Under the pieces are notes generated by a model. The model was not told where the DNA came from, searched no databases, and worked only from the letters and a program-made list of their open reading frames with translations. From the NCBI GenBank assembly GCA_014650475.1, contig BMVA01000003.1, positions 248,001-312,000 of the forward strand: a stretch of DNA of 64,000 nucleotides. Reading direction: 5' to 3'. Positions 33,892 to 43,012 of this stretch are shown here, piece after piece; the first letter of the stretch is position 1; each line of letters begins with the position of its first letter. The DNA comes from Streptomyces albogriseolus (GTDB lineage: Bacteria > Actinomycetota > Actinomycetes > Streptomycetales > Streptomycetaceae). The position numbers and the translations under genes are program-made.

Positions 33892-35954
33892 GTCGTTCGG
33901 TGCCCCTCTTGGTAAACCGCCTGGAACAGCTCACTGCTGATCTTGGACAGCGAGATCAGCGAGCCAGGCGACCACGTTAGCCCCCGGCCCCTGGCCAGCG
34001 AGGTCAATCGGCGCAGCGTCACCGGCTTCGGGAAGATCTCAGTGTCCGAGAACCTCAGCGCCATGGCGTGACCGGACGCGTCTGCAGCCCTCTCGACCTC
34101 AGCCCGACCATATACGCCCAGGTGTTCGAATTTCGAGAACAGAACATCCGGAGTGTCGATGAGCACCTCGTCGAGCCGCGAGCTGCCCACCACCCTCTGA
34201 CCCTCTCCCGTGGAGTTGCCGTCGCTGACGTACCAGAGCAGTCGAGCCGGGACGCTCTCTCCTCGACGCTGCGAAGATCGGTAGTAGACGTGTTCCCTGC
34301 TGATGCCCAGGGCGTCGCTCCGCGCGATGAGCATGGCCGGGACGTTGAACAGCTCAGTCGACCAACGCGGCTTGATGGGCACCATGAAGGACGGCAGCTC
34401 GGAGTCGATGACCTTGGCCGGCCACCACGCACGCTCCAGCACGGCGGTCACCTCCGCCGGCATGCCGACGTCGAGCACGGTCGCATCGACAGCAAGCTCT
34501 CGGGCCAACCCGCCGGCCACCACCTCCACCTCGGCGGCGGTCCCGCACACGTTCACCAGGAGCGCGACGAGCTCGCCGTTGTGCTCGAAGAAGCCGTCGT
34601 CACCGGCCGCGGCCCGCGCCGCCTCGGAGGGGTGCGGATCACTGATGCGGACGATCTCGGCCCCGCAATCCCTCCCGAGCCGCTTAAGCAGGAAGAGGAG
34701 CTGCCGGGCCAGGGTCTCTTCCAGGGGGTGGCCAGCTGTGCGAAGGACGGGTACAACCAGGGTTCGGCCGTCCAGCGACCACGCGTAGAGGGCGACCGGT
34801 CGGCCCTGGCCGTCCCGGAGAAGCTCACGACGCCATGCGATCCCGCCCTCGTTCAGCGACCGCAGCCGCTCAGAAAAGGCTGAGCCGTCGTCAGCGCCCG
34901 ACTGCTCGAAGAAGGCGACCAGTTCATCCTCCGCGCCCGGCGCCACCTCCGCGGACCGGAACTCCGTCCCCATCAGGTCAGCCGGGCGATACACCTGGGC
35001 CTGCCGCAGCTCATCGACGTGAAGCGTCACGGTCGACGGTGAGACGACCCGGACGCGAGCCACCTCCCAGGCCACATCTGTCAGGCGAGACAGCAGCGGA
35101 TCACGGGTCGCCAGGACTTGTAGACCAGCACACGAGGTCTCGGCCACATACCGCATGCCTCGCAGAAGTGCTGGGTTGGCAGCCAGGCCGGGAACCGCCT
35201 GCGTAGCGGCTTGCACCAGTTCGCGGGTTCGCTCCTCCACGGCCGCGGAGCCGGTAGAGAGCTTGTGGAGCCCGGTCAGCGCCGCCTGCTGGTGCTGACG
35301 CTCTGCCGTGTCCGTGAGGTCCCGGATCTGATGGACCAACTGCGGGGTGTAGGCAAACTCAACGAGATCCGCCATCCATCCGGCTTCGAGCGCACGGGAC
35401 TCCTCGGCACCGGTGGTGTCCGTGAGGCCGCGCAGATCGGCGAACACACCATGGTCGACCGTCACCACGAGGAGCGCGTCGCTCTCCATCTCCGTGAACA
35501 GGTCCGGATGGCCGAGGTCCAGCCACCAGCCGTCCAAGATCTCCCCGTCACGACCACGCCCACGGACCTCACCGTCCGGAACGAAGCCCAGACTCCTCCA
35601 CATCCCGCTCAGGTCATAGTCCCGACGGCACTTGGCCTTGATCCCAAGGCGTTGTGGATACCGCTCCTTGATGCCCTCCACCAGACGGCCCGCAATTCCC
35701 CGCCCCCGTTCCTCCTCAGCCACACACAGGTGCGCGAGTCGGATACGCGCGCTCCTCTTCGGCAGCCCGAACAGCGCGTAGCCGATCACTTCGCCGGCCT
35801 CGACCGCGACCAGAAGGCCACCGTCCTCAGCTGCCTTCTCATAGGCAGGAGGCGTCAGAAGCCCCAGCGTCTTCGTGTACCGGTCCCCCAGGGCTATGGC
35901 CTTAACGATCAACTCTTCTTGCGCGGGCGAAACGGACACCAGCTTGATCGCCAT
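33888..35954 (-). CDS. GNAT acetyltransferase fused to PIN-like and ASCH-like domains
   Basis: The 688-aa protein has three recognisable parts: an N-terminal GNAT domain (1-155; acetyl-CoA loop RGRGIAG at 83-89), a PIN-like nuclease domain (about 157-340; LLVVTVDHGVFADLRG, then RVRVVSPSTVTLHVDEL), and a C-terminal ASCH-like domain (about 520-688; FMVPIKPRWSTELFNV, YYRSSQRRGESVPARLLWYV). The ATG at 35954 has GGAGGGGG upstream. Acetyltransferase and nuclease modules with an RNA-binding-like domain, coupled to a separate ASCH gene and parked between att site and integrase, suggest a toxin or defence module. That role is inference; no substrate is known to me. Confidence 0.75.
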   Translation of the reverse strand: MAIKLVSVSPAQEELIVKAIALGDRYTKTLGLLTPPAYEKAAEDGGLLVAVEAGEVIGYALFGLPKRSARIRLAHLCVAEEERGRGIAGRLVEGIKERYPQRLGIKAKCRRDYDLSGMWRSLGFVPDGEVRGRGRDGEILDGWWLDLGHPDLFTEMESDALLVVTVDHGVFADLRGLTDTTGAEESRALEAGWMADLVEFAYTPQLVHQIRDLTDTAERQHQQAALTGLHKLSTGSAAVEERTRELVQAATQAVPGLAANPALLRGMRYVAETSCAGLQVLATRDPLLSRLTDVAWEVARVRVVSPSTVTLHVDELRQAQVYRPADLMGTEFRSAEVAPGAEDELVAFFEQSGADDGSAFSERLRSLNEGGIAWRRELLRDGQGRPVALYAWSLDGRTLVVPVLRTAGHPLEETLARQLLFLLKRLGRDCGAEIVRISDPHPSEAARAAAGDDGFFEHNGELVALLVNVCGTAAEVEVVAGGLARELAVDATVLDVGMPAEVTAVLERAWWPAKVIDSELPSFMVPIKPRWSTELFNVPAMLIARSDALGISREHVYYRSSQRRGESVPARLLWYVSDGNSTGEGQRVVGSSRLDEVLIDTPDVLFSKFEHLGVYGRAEVERAADASGHAMALRFSDTEIFPKPVTLRRLTSLARGRGLTWSPGSLISLSKISSELFQAVYQEGHRTT

Positions 35955-36152
35955 TACTACCCCCTCCAGCTGTGGCTGATCGCGACCGGCCACAACTCCC
36001 CTGTCACTGCATACAGGGAGAAGCTGATCTCAGTTGCTGCCATCCCTCAAGGGGGCACGAGGGGCGCACGGTGCTGCGGAGACCGTCGCCTGCCTCCAGA
36101 GTCCGGCCGATGGAACCGTCCCGCCGGACTCGTAGCCCCGATACCGGTCCGC

Positions 36153-37298
36153 CTAATTGGCTTCCGACCGATCGGCACCCGCCTCACGCAAGCGCTCGCG
36201 CACTTCAGTGTCGATCCCCTGGGCCAGCCTCCGCTGGTGCTTGACCGTCGAGTGCTGGTAGATGAGCTGGGCGCGCTCCGAGGACTGGCCGGCGCGCACC
36301 ATGAGGTCCTTCAGCTTGGCGCCGGTGTCGGCGGCGAGGGTGTTACCGGTGTGCCGGAGGTCGTAGAAGCGGAAGTTGTCGGGCAGCCCCACCTTCGTCC
36401 TGGCCTTGCGCCACTTCCGTCCGAACGTCGAGCGGCGGAATGGAGCGCCCTTCTCCCCGACGAAGAGGAGACCATCCGGCTCCTTCTCGGCGAACCACTG
36501 CACGTGGCGTCGCAGCTCGGGCAGGAGGAAGTCGGGCAAGTAAACGGTGCGCTTGCCCGCTCGGGACTTGGGATCGCCGGTGACCCTCCTGCCGTTGGTC
36601 AGCTCCGGTGACGCATGCGTGATCCGCAGGGAGCATTCGTCGAGATCGACACTGCGGCGGCGCAGTTCGGCCAGCTCCTCGGGGCGGAGCGAGGCGAAAG
36701 CGCCGAGCAGGACCATCAGGCGCCAGCGCGGACCCAAGGCGTCGGCAAGCTCGAAGACCTGCTCCACGGTGGCGGTCGGCCGCTCGTCGGCTTCCTCCCG
36801 ACCGGCGCCCTTGATCCGGCACGGGTTGGTCCGCAGGAGGTCGTCATCGACCGCGGTCTGCAGGATGGCCTTCAGCAGCCGGTACGACTTGGCGACCGTC
36901 GTGGCACCCGTTGCCTTGAGCCGCTCGGCTCGCCAGGTGCGGACGGAAGGCGGTGTGATCTCGTCCAGGTCCTTGCTGCCGAAGACCGGCAGGAGGTGCA
37001 GGCGTAGCAGGCCGTCGTAGCGGTCGACCGTGGTCGGGGCCAGACCGCGCTCCTCCATCCAGCGGAGGGCGTACTTCTCGAAGTTGATCGCGCCGGCGTC
37101 CGGGTCACGCCAGTGGTCACGCTCGATGTCGGCGCGGACCAGGTTCAGCCAGTCCTGCGCGTCGGTCTTCGTGTCGAAGGTCTCGGGGGCCTTGTGGCGC
37201 TGCCCGTCCGGGCCCAGGTAGCGGGCCTGCCATCGACCGGACGGGAGCTTGCGTACGGTACCGAACTCCCGACGACGCTGGAGCTTGCGTGTCGGCAT
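36153..37298 (-). CDS. Tyrosine integrase of the tRNA-Gly element
   Basis: The 381-aa protein has an Arm/AP2-like N-terminus (GTVRKLPSGRWQARYLGPDG), a SAM-like core-binding domain (about 70-150), and the catalytic domain with Arg in FASLRPEEL, the FYDLRHTGNTL box and Tyr in LIYQHST. It is full length for actinobacterial integrases. The start shares a base with the excisionase stop. The C-terminal third is clearly related to the integrase remnants at 56558 and 59729, which supports its assignment to the tRNA-Gly site although it lies 3.6 kb from the tRNA. Confidence 0.93.
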   Translation of the reverse strand: MPTRKLQRRREFGTVRKLPSGRWQARYLGPDGQRHKAPETFDTKTDAQDWLNLVRADIERDHWRDPDAGAINFEKYALRWMEERGLAPTTVDRYDGLLRLHLLPVFGSKDLDEITPPSVRTWRAERLKATGATTVAKSYRLLKAILQTAVDDDLLRTNPCRIKGAGREEADERPTATVEQVFELADALGPRWRLMVLLGAFASLRPEELAELRRRSVDLDECSLRITHASPELTNGRRVTGDPKSRAGKRTVYLPDFLLPELRRHVQWFAEKEPDGLLFVGEKGAPFRRSTFGRKWRKARTKVGLPDNFRFYDLRHTGNTLAADTGAKLKDLMVRAGQSSERAQLIYQHSTVKHQRRLAQGIDTEVRERLREAGADRSEAN

Positions 37299-37510
37299 CA
37301 GGCGGCCCGCCCGTACCGAGTGCGGGTGCGCCGGGTCGGCTCGACCGTGCGCGCCTCGATGTACTCGGTGACGGCACTCTCGGGGACGCGCACGGGACGT
37401 CCGAGCTTGACGTAGCGAATGCGGCGCTCGGCGATCAGACGGCGAACGAAGCGTTCGCCGGTACCGAGCTGTTCGGCGGCTTCGGCCACCGTCAGGAGGC
37501 GGTCAGTCAT
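37298..37510 (-). CDS. Excisionase/MerR-type winged helix DNA-binding protein
   Basis: The 70-aa protein begins LLTVAEAAEQLGTGERFVRR, a helix-turn-helix of the excisionase family, followed by a wing (KLGRPVRVPESAVTEYIE). It is directly upstream of and overlaps the integrase, the canonical xis-int order, and would direct excision rather than integration. Confidence 0.9.
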   Translation of the reverse strand: MTDRLLTVAEAAEQLGTGERFVRRLIAERRIRYVKLGRPVRVPESAVTEYIEARTVEPTRRTRTRYGRAA

Positions 37511-37636
37511 GGGCGACCGCCCCCTTTCGGCTGTGCTGCTGAGTGCAACGGGCCGGGGCTATTGCGAGTCGGTGCAACGGTGAGACTTCCTTACCGAGGT
37601 CGAAACTGGAGCGGGCACGGCGGACCGGTGGTGGCT

Positions 37637-37894
37637 TCAACAGGTCGCGGAGTCCTGGAGCAGGGCGCGGGCCGGGACGCGAAGTGCCTGCGCGAGGGTG
37701 AGCAGGTCGTCGACGTCGCAGCGGCGCTGAGCGCGTTCGATGCGGGACAGCATCGTGTTGGACATTGGCCGGCCAAGGGCGGTGACGCGAGCGGCCAGCT
37801 CTCGCTGGGAGAGGCCGCGCTCGGTGCGGAGAATTTCGATCGTGCGGGCGGCCCTTATCCCGGCTGCGCCGATTTCCAGTGAACGTGCTGCCAT
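37637..37894 (-). CDS. Xre-family repressor-like protein
   Basis: The 85-aa product is a single Cro/C1-type helix-turn-helix (IEILRTERGLSQRELAARVT, MSNTMLSRIERAQRRCD). It lies between xis-int and the divergent replication genes and most likely represses one or both; two near-identical 20-bp sites in the adjacent gap (37923 and 38130) are candidate operators. Its final Cys and short tail show nothing unusual. Confidence 0.85.
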   Translation of the reverse strand: MAARSLEIGAAGIRAARTIEILRTERGLSQRELAARVTALGRPMSNTMLSRIERAQRRCDVDDLLTLAQALRVPARALLQDSATC

Positions 37895-37922
37895 GACTCC
37901 AATTCTCGGCTGTGTTCGCCGG

Positions 37923-38149
37923 TTTGGTTAACCGGCGATCGTCGGCTATGTTGCGCCGCCGTGCGTTTGGCAGGCGGGTGGCCATTTCGTCGATGGGTTC
38001 CCTGTGACGGCGGCCCGAGCAGTGCTCGACAGCGTCTCTGACGTGGGGTGTTGTGTTGTAGCTTCGCCACTCACCGGACGTCAACGCCTTGCCGGTGTGA
38101 TCCTTCTGGCTTGACGCCCAGAACAACTATTTGGTCAACCGCCGATCGT
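37923..38149. promoter_or_regulatory. Two 20-bp repeats in the control region between Xre and replication genes
   Basis: TTTGGTTAACCGGCGATCGT (37923-37942) and TTTGGTCAACCGCCGATCGT (38130-38149) differ at two positions. They sit in the 505-bp divergent gap (37895-38399), which also repeats GGCTATGTTG near 37945 and 38251 and contains no gene. They are candidate operators of the Xre protein or element promoters. Confidence 0.5.
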
Positions 38150-38399
38150 GACCTACCGTTTTCACGCCGCCCTCGCCGCCCCGATTCCCGACGGCCTTTC
38201 TGCCGACAGAGATTCGACAGGTCAGGGCTGGACTTGTGCCGCTCGGGTGTGGCTATGTTGACGACACCCCCGGAAAGCGCGACCGGCTCTCAGCCAGCCT
38301 CGCGTCCACGGCCGGCCAACTCCCCCGCCTTTGCCGTCACGACCGACGGTGAGCCATGGGTGCCCGCCCATCGGCCACCGAGTGAGGAACACTCCGCTC

Positions 38400-39356
38400 T
38401 TGGCACGGATCCGCACCATCAAGCCCGAAGCCTTCGTCTCCGAATCCCTCGCCGTCGTCACCCTGACCGCCGAGCGCACCTTCTTCGGCCTGCTCACTCA
38501 GGCCGACGACCAAGGCCGCTATCGCGACCACGCGGCGATCATCGCCGGTCAGCTGTGGGTTCTGCGTCCGGAGCACACTCCCGCCGAGGTCGAGAAGGAT
38601 CTCGCCCAGCTGGCCGACGCCGGCCTGGTCTGCCGGTACAAGGGCCCGGACGACAAGCGCTACCTGCACATCGTCACGTGGCACAAGCACCAGAAGATCA
38701 ACCGGGCCAGCAAGAGCCGCATCCCGGCCTGCCCTCGCCACAACGATCCGAACGGTGCCCCGGGCGGCACCAAGACTGTCGAGGCCGTGGCACCCGCGCC
38801 GTCCGTAACGCACGGAGCCGTCGCGGACCATGCGCCGAACCCTCACGGAGGTGACAGTGAAGGGGCACGGAACCCACACGATCCCTCGAACCAAACGGAA
38901 ACCACCAACAAAACCGCAGGTCAGGAGGCAGTCAGTGAGCCCTCACCTGAACCTCATGGACTCGTGCTTGAGGCCGCGGTGACACCTCACGGTCCGGATC
39001 TAGGACCTAGGATCATGGATCTAGGATCTACCCCTTCGGGGGGCGCAAGCGCCCCCGCGGCAAGCACCGTCTCGGCCAAGCAGCTCATCGCCGAATACAG
39101 CGCGGCATGCGCCCACCGCCCGCCCCAGGACGTCCTGGGCCATCTCGGCCGAGAGGTGCGCAAGCTGCTCGCCGAAGGCATCGCTCCCGACCACATCAGG
39201 GCAGGGCTCGTCCTCCACAGGACCAAGGGCAAGCACCCCAGCATCCTGCCGAGCCTGGTGCACGAGGCCATGAACGCCGCCCTCGCCCAGCCCGTCATCC
39301 ACAGGCCGTGGACAAACCCCGCCGACGCCGAAGCCGCCTACGGAGAACAGCTCTGA
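38400..39356 (+). CDS. Replication-associated helix-turn-helix protein
   Basis: The 318-aa protein has a winged-helix N-terminal region (about 1-110: LARIRTIKPEAFVSESLAVV, then FFGLLTQADDQGRYRDHAAI), a charged linker with Pro/His repeats, and a helical C-terminus (LAEYSAACAHRPPQDVLGH region). Such proteins precede DnaC-like ATPases in phages and actinobacterial elements and resemble DnaD/replisome-organiser types. TTG at 38400 with GAGGAA upstream is preferred to ATG at 38331. It overlaps the following ATPase frame. Confidence 0.7.
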   Translation: MARIRTIKPEAFVSESLAVVTLTAERTFFGLLTQADDQGRYRDHAAIIAGQLWVLRPEHTPAEVEKDLAQLADAGLVCRYKGPDDKRYLHIVTWHKHQKINRASKSRIPACPRHNDPNGAPGGTKTVEAVAPAPSVTHGAVADHAPNPHGGDSEGARNPHDPSNQTETTNKTAGQEAVSEPSPEPHGLVLEAAVTPHGPDLGPRIMDLGSTPSGGASAPAASTVSAKQLIAEYSAACAHRPPQDVLGHLGREVRKLLAEGIAPDHIRAGLVLHRTKGKHPSILPSLVHEAMNAALAQPVIHRPWTNPADAEAAYGEQL

Positions 39357-40045
39357 CCTCCACCCTCACCCGCGAACCCCAGCCCGTCGGCCTGCTCGCC
39401 GACCGTCTGAACGGCATACTGGCGGGCCGCGGCATCGACCCCGGCGCCGTAGCCGCGGAGCCGCCCGCCGAACCCGTCACCGCCTTGGAGCTGGCCGACG
39501 CCCGCATCCCGGCCCGCTACCGCCGCGCCCTCGCCGACCACCCTCAGATCATCACCTGGGCCGACCACATCGCCCATGCCGGACGCCCCGGCCCCAGTGG
39601 GCCCGGCATCGCCGAGGGTCCCTCCCTGCTGATCGCCGGCCCCACCGGCACGGGCAAGACGCATCAGGCGTACGGCGCCGTCCGGGCACTCCTCACCCGC
39701 GGGGTCCGCCTGCGCTGGGAAGCCGTCACCACCGCCGACCTGTACGCCCGCCTGCGTCCCCGTGCCGGCCACGACGCCGAACGCGACCTGCAGACCCTGG
39801 CCCGCAGCCCACTGCTGCTCCTGGACGACCTCGGTGCGGCCAAGACCAGCGAGTGGACCGAGGAGCTGACCTACCGGCTCATCAACCACCGGTACGAGCA
39901 CATGCTCCCCACCCTCATCACGACCAACCTCCCCACCGCCGAGCTGCGCACCACCCTCGGTGACCGCGTCGCTTCCCGCCTCGCGGAGATGACCGACCGC
40001 GTCATCCTCAAGGGCCCTGACAGACGACGTCACCGCTCCCCCTGA
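39353..40045 (+). CDS. DnaC/IstB-like ATPase (helicase loader type), apparent CTG start
   Basis: About 230 residues with Walker A GPTGTGKT, Walker B LLLLDDLGAAKTSEWTEEL, sensor region TLITTNLPTAEL and arginine finger GDRVASRLAEMTDRV: a DnaC-like loader. No ATG, GTG or TTG suits the conserved N-terminus (LTSTLTREPQPVG); an in-frame CTG at 39353 overlaps the upstream stop (CTGA) and has GGAG 7 bases before it, so it may be a real CTG start coupled to the upstream gene. It probably loads a host helicase at the element origin. Confidence 0.8.
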   Translation: MTSTLTREPQPVGLLADRLNGILAGRGIDPGAVAAEPPAEPVTALELADARIPARYRRALADHPQIITWADHIAHAGRPGPSGPGIAEGPSLLIAGPTGTGKTHQAYGAVRALLTRGVRLRWEAVTTADLYARLRPRAGHDAERDLQTLARSPLLLLDDLGAAKTSEWTEELTYRLINHRYEHMLPTLITTNLPTAELRTTLGDRVASRLAEMTDRVILKGPDRRRHRSP

Positions 40046-40105
40046 CGATGGAGGAAGAAGACCGGACGACGGAAGGGCAGTCTGCGAGCGCGCGTCCTTT
40101 CACCA

Positions 40106-40548
40106 GGAGGACCGGCCGCGTGCCGCGTCGAGGACCGAGCGAGGGTGTCGGGGACCAGTCCTCAATGGCCGGGGACCGGATGGCACATGCGAGGACCGAG
40201 CATCCCGGTCCCGGGACCGTGGCCGCCCGAGGTGGGGACCGGTCCTCACCAGACATCGGGGACCGGTCCCGTACGTCTCGGGGACCGGTCCCCGACGGTC
40301 CCGTCGGACACGAAAACGGTCTCCTGGCAAAGCAGCAGGTCACAGCCCCCAGGTGGGCGGAAACAACGGTCCTGCACCGCGAATGACAGTCAATCGTGAG
40401 GGAGGACCGAGCCCTGCCAGGTCCCGGTCCTGCCGAGGACCGAAGACCCGCACAACGCGGCCCGCGGTCCCCAAGCGTGATGCGCAGAGGAAGAGAGGAC
40501 CGGTCCCCGCGGACCGCTCCAACCTGGAGCCCACCCCACACGGTCCCG
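40106..40548. repeat. Iteron-like field of GRGGACCGGTCC repeats
   Basis: At least 15 copies of GGACCG or its complement occur here, several as the full palindrome GGGGACCGGTCCC (near 40233, 40258, 40280, 40496). They fill a 584-bp gap (40046-40629) between the DnaC-like gene and mobC. The position right after replication genes suggests the origin of replication or the initiator's binding field. An open frame across it encodes only repeat-derived Gly-Asp-Arg-Ser peptides and is not counted. Confidence 0.7.
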
Positions 40549-40629
40549 TAACGAGCCCGCCCGGTGCCAGCCGCGCACGGCCGCCGCTACGGGTTCTCAC
40601 CGTGGAACACCCACCCAGAAAAGCGACCC

Positions 40630-41259
40630 ATGCACCAACCACATCAGCACACTCCTGACGACGTGCGTCAGGGGGCCACCATCTCAGCCTCCGACGGAGC
40701 AAGTTGGTGCAAGAGCATTGCTCCCGACGGGAGCAATGCTCTTGCGTCTCCCGCCCCGAGAGCGGCGGGCCCGGAAGCGACCGAGGACGGATCGCAAACC
40801 GGCGGGGAAGAGCTACACGCGAACCACAGCATCGACTGCGCGCGCACCTCTCCGTCGCAGCCCCGCATACAGCAGCGCGAACGCCTGCGCGACGAGAACA
40901 AGCGCCTGCACCAGCCCAGCTGCCGCATGAACGACGCCGAGTACCAACTGCTCGCCCGAGCAGCCGCCACGTGCCACATGAGCATCGCCGGCTTCCTCGC
41001 CCGCTCCGCTCTCGACGCCGCCCACGACCTCGGCCGTACCGCCGCGGACATCGCAGGCGAGCGAGAGATGCTGCACGAGCTGTTCGCGCTGCGGCGCCAC
41101 CTCGGGCAACTCGGCAACAACCTCAACCAGGTCGCCAAGGCGCTGAACTCCGGCGCCGACGCATCGCAGGCAGAGGCGGTCCTCGCCACCGTCCAGCGCG
41201 CCGCCAAGCGCGTCGACGCCTTCACCCAGCACCACTTGGACAACAGGACAGCCGGGTGA
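40630..41259 (+). CDS. mobC: MobC-type mobilisation accessory protein
   Basis: The 209-aa frame carries the MobC domain in its second half: RMNDAEYQLLARAAATCHMS, FLARSALDAAHDL, then LFALRRHLGQLGNNLNQVAK, the ribbon-helix-helix and conserved helix that load the relaxase at oriT. The first 90 residues are not conserved and include the 17-bp inverted repeat, so the true start may lie downstream. Its stop overlaps the relaxase start (GTGA). Confidence 0.8.
   Translation: MHQPHQHTPDDVRQGATISASDGASWCKSIAPDGSNALASPAPRAAGPEATEDGSQTGGEELHANHSIDCARTSPSQPRIQQRERLRDENKRLHQPSCRMNDAEYQLLARAAATCHMSIAGFLARSALDAAHDLGRTAADIAGEREMLHELFALRRHLGQLGNNLNQVAKALNSGADASQAEAVLATVQRAAKRVDAFTQHHLDNRTAG
40709..40745. repeat. 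17-bp-arm inverted repeat, candidate oriT
   Basis: GCAAGAGCATTGCTCCC and its exact complement are separated by only GAC. Perfect arms of this length next to mobC-relaxase are typical of relaxase recognition hairpins; it could equally regulate mobC. Confidence 0.6.
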
Positions 41260-42998
41260 TCCCCCGCGTCCACGCAAGAGGCACGCGCACCATCGGCCTG
41301 CTCCACTACTTGTACGGGCCCGGCACGCACGAAGAGCACACAGACTCGCACCTGGTGGCCGCCTGGGACAGCCTCGCCCCTGATCCCGGGCGCGACTCCG
41401 ATGCCACGTACGGCGATCTCCAGCGGCTGCTCGACCAGCCGGTCAACGCCCTGCCGAAGAACCGCCGGCCCGCCGAGCACGTATGGCATCTGTCGGTACG
41501 CGCTGCTCCTGAGGACCCGGTCCTGTCGGACGAGCAGTGGGGCGAGATTGCGCGCCGAATGGTCGCCGCCACCGGCATCGCTCCCGACGGTGACGACGCC
41601 GCCTGCCGCTGGGCAGCGATTCGGCACGCCGACGACCACATTCACATCATCGCCACCGTCGTACGAGAGGACGGCCGCCAAGCCCGTATCCGCCAGGACG
41701 GTAAGCGTTCCCAAGCGGAAGCCCGCGTGATCGAGATCGACTACGGGTTGCGCCGCCTCGCCACCGGCGATGGCACCGCAGCCCGTCGTCCGACCAGCGC
41801 CGAACGGCACAAGGCCCAGCGGGAAGGCCGGGAGCGCACAGCGCGGGAGGAACTTCGTGAGTCCGTGCGCCGGGCAGTGGCCGGTGCTGCCTCGACGGAC
41901 GAGTTTTTCGACCGCCTGGCCGCCGCCGGTCTGCTGATCCGCAAGCGTCTCGCGCCCTCCGGCGATCTCCTCGGGTACAAGGTCGCCCTCCCTGATGACC
42001 GGAACAAGGACGGCGAGCCGGTCTTCTACTCAGGCTCCAAGCTGGCGCCCGACCTGTCCCTGCCCCGTGTCCGCGAACGCTGGAGCCGGCCCTCGGAGAC
42101 GCCCACCGCCATCGACGGTTCATGGCCGGATCAGCCTGCACTGCCGCCCGTGACAGGCCCCGCGTTCGCGCGGCGGCGGGCCGCGGCTGCCACGTGGCAG
42201 GCCCTGCTGGTGATCGACCACGGCGACGACGGCACCGCAGCAGCCCAGATCGCCGCGACCGGAGAGGTCCTGGACGCGCTGGCCAAGACCTCCGCCGCCC
42301 ACACCCGGGCCGAACTGCGCGAGGCAGCCTCCGCGTTCGAGCGCGCGAGCCGCTCCCACGTGAAGGCGGTACGCGGGCACGACCGGGGCCTGCGACAAGC
42401 CGCCCGTGATCTCGTCCACAGCGGGCCGGTCCTGGGCCGGGGCGAAGACGGCGCCTGCACGGCCATGCTCATCGACATGGCCGTCTTCGTCGTGACCGCC
42501 GCGGCAAAGTGGCACGCCAGGAAGCATCACACCCAGCAGGCCACAGCAGCCCAGCAAGCCGCCGAGCACCTCCGCGCCGCCTACCAGGCCGCCTCAGTCC
42601 AGCCCATGACCGCACTGAGCCAGCGAGGCCGGCGGCTGACTCAACGTGTTCGGCAACAGCAGGCGAACCTGCTCCACCAAGTGCTGCCGGAGCTGGCCGA
42701 CCAGATCCAAGCCGAGTCCGGTTGGCCCGCCTTGGCCGCCACACTGGACGACGCCCGGAGGGCCGGCCATGACCCGGCCGCCCTGCTGACCGAAGCCACG
42801 GCACGGCGCGAACTACGCTCCGCCGGATCCATGAGCGACGTCCTCGTCTGGCGCCTGCGCCGCAGCGCTCACCTGCCCGCACTACCCGACGACCGCAACG
42901 CCACGGCCCTCCGAGCCAACCGGCACACCTCGCACTCGGCGCCCACCACGCAGTCGGTGCCCGGCCCGACAGGGAATGATCCCCGCCGTGGGCGCTGA
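41256..42998 (+). CDS. Relaxase (MobA/Relaxase family)
   Basis: The 580-aa protein nicks oriT and pilots the strand during mobilisation. The histidine triad region reads AIRHADDHIHIIATVVREDG (about residues 125-144) and the N-terminus has GLLHYLYGPGTHEEHTDSHL, typical of actinobacterial Relaxase-domain proteins. The remaining 400 residues are helical and charged without a helicase motif. GTG at 41256 overlaps the mobC stop. With no coupling ATPase in the element, transfer would depend on another conjugative element. Confidence 0.88.
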   Translation: MIPRVHARGTRTIGLLHYLYGPGTHEEHTDSHLVAAWDSLAPDPGRDSDATYGDLQRLLDQPVNALPKNRRPAEHVWHLSVRAAPEDPVLSDEQWGEIARRMVAATGIAPDGDDAACRWAAIRHADDHIHIIATVVREDGRQARIRQDGKRSQAEARVIEIDYGLRRLATGDGTAARRPTSAERHKAQREGRERTAREELRESVRRAVAGAASTDEFFDRLAAAGLLIRKRLAPSGDLLGYKVALPDDRNKDGEPVFYSGSKLAPDLSLPRVRERWSRPSETPTAIDGSWPDQPALPPVTGPAFARRRAAAATWQALLVIDHGDDGTAAAQIAATGEVLDALAKTSAAHTRAELREAASAFERASRSHVKAVRGHDRGLRQAARDLVHSGPVLGRGEDGACTAMLIDMAVFVVTAAAKWHARKHHTQQATAAQQAAEHLRAAYQAASVQPMTALSQRGRRLTQRVRQQQANLLHQVLPELADQIQAESGWPALAATLDDARRAGHDPAALLTEATARRELRSAGSMSDVLVWRLRRSAHLPALPDDRNATALRANRHTSHSAPTTQSVPGPTGNDPRRGR

Positions 42999-43012
42999 CG
43001 ACCGCGTCCTGA

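Noticed and set aside
34068-34883. 271-aa plus-strand frame inside the GNAT-PIN-ASCH gene
   Set aside because: Antisense shadow; domain matches and the ribosome site are on the minus strand.
40048-40386. 112-aa frame across the iterons
   Set aside because: Residues come from the repeat (Gly-Asp-Arg-Ser units) and there is no conserved fold; more likely an origin than a gene.
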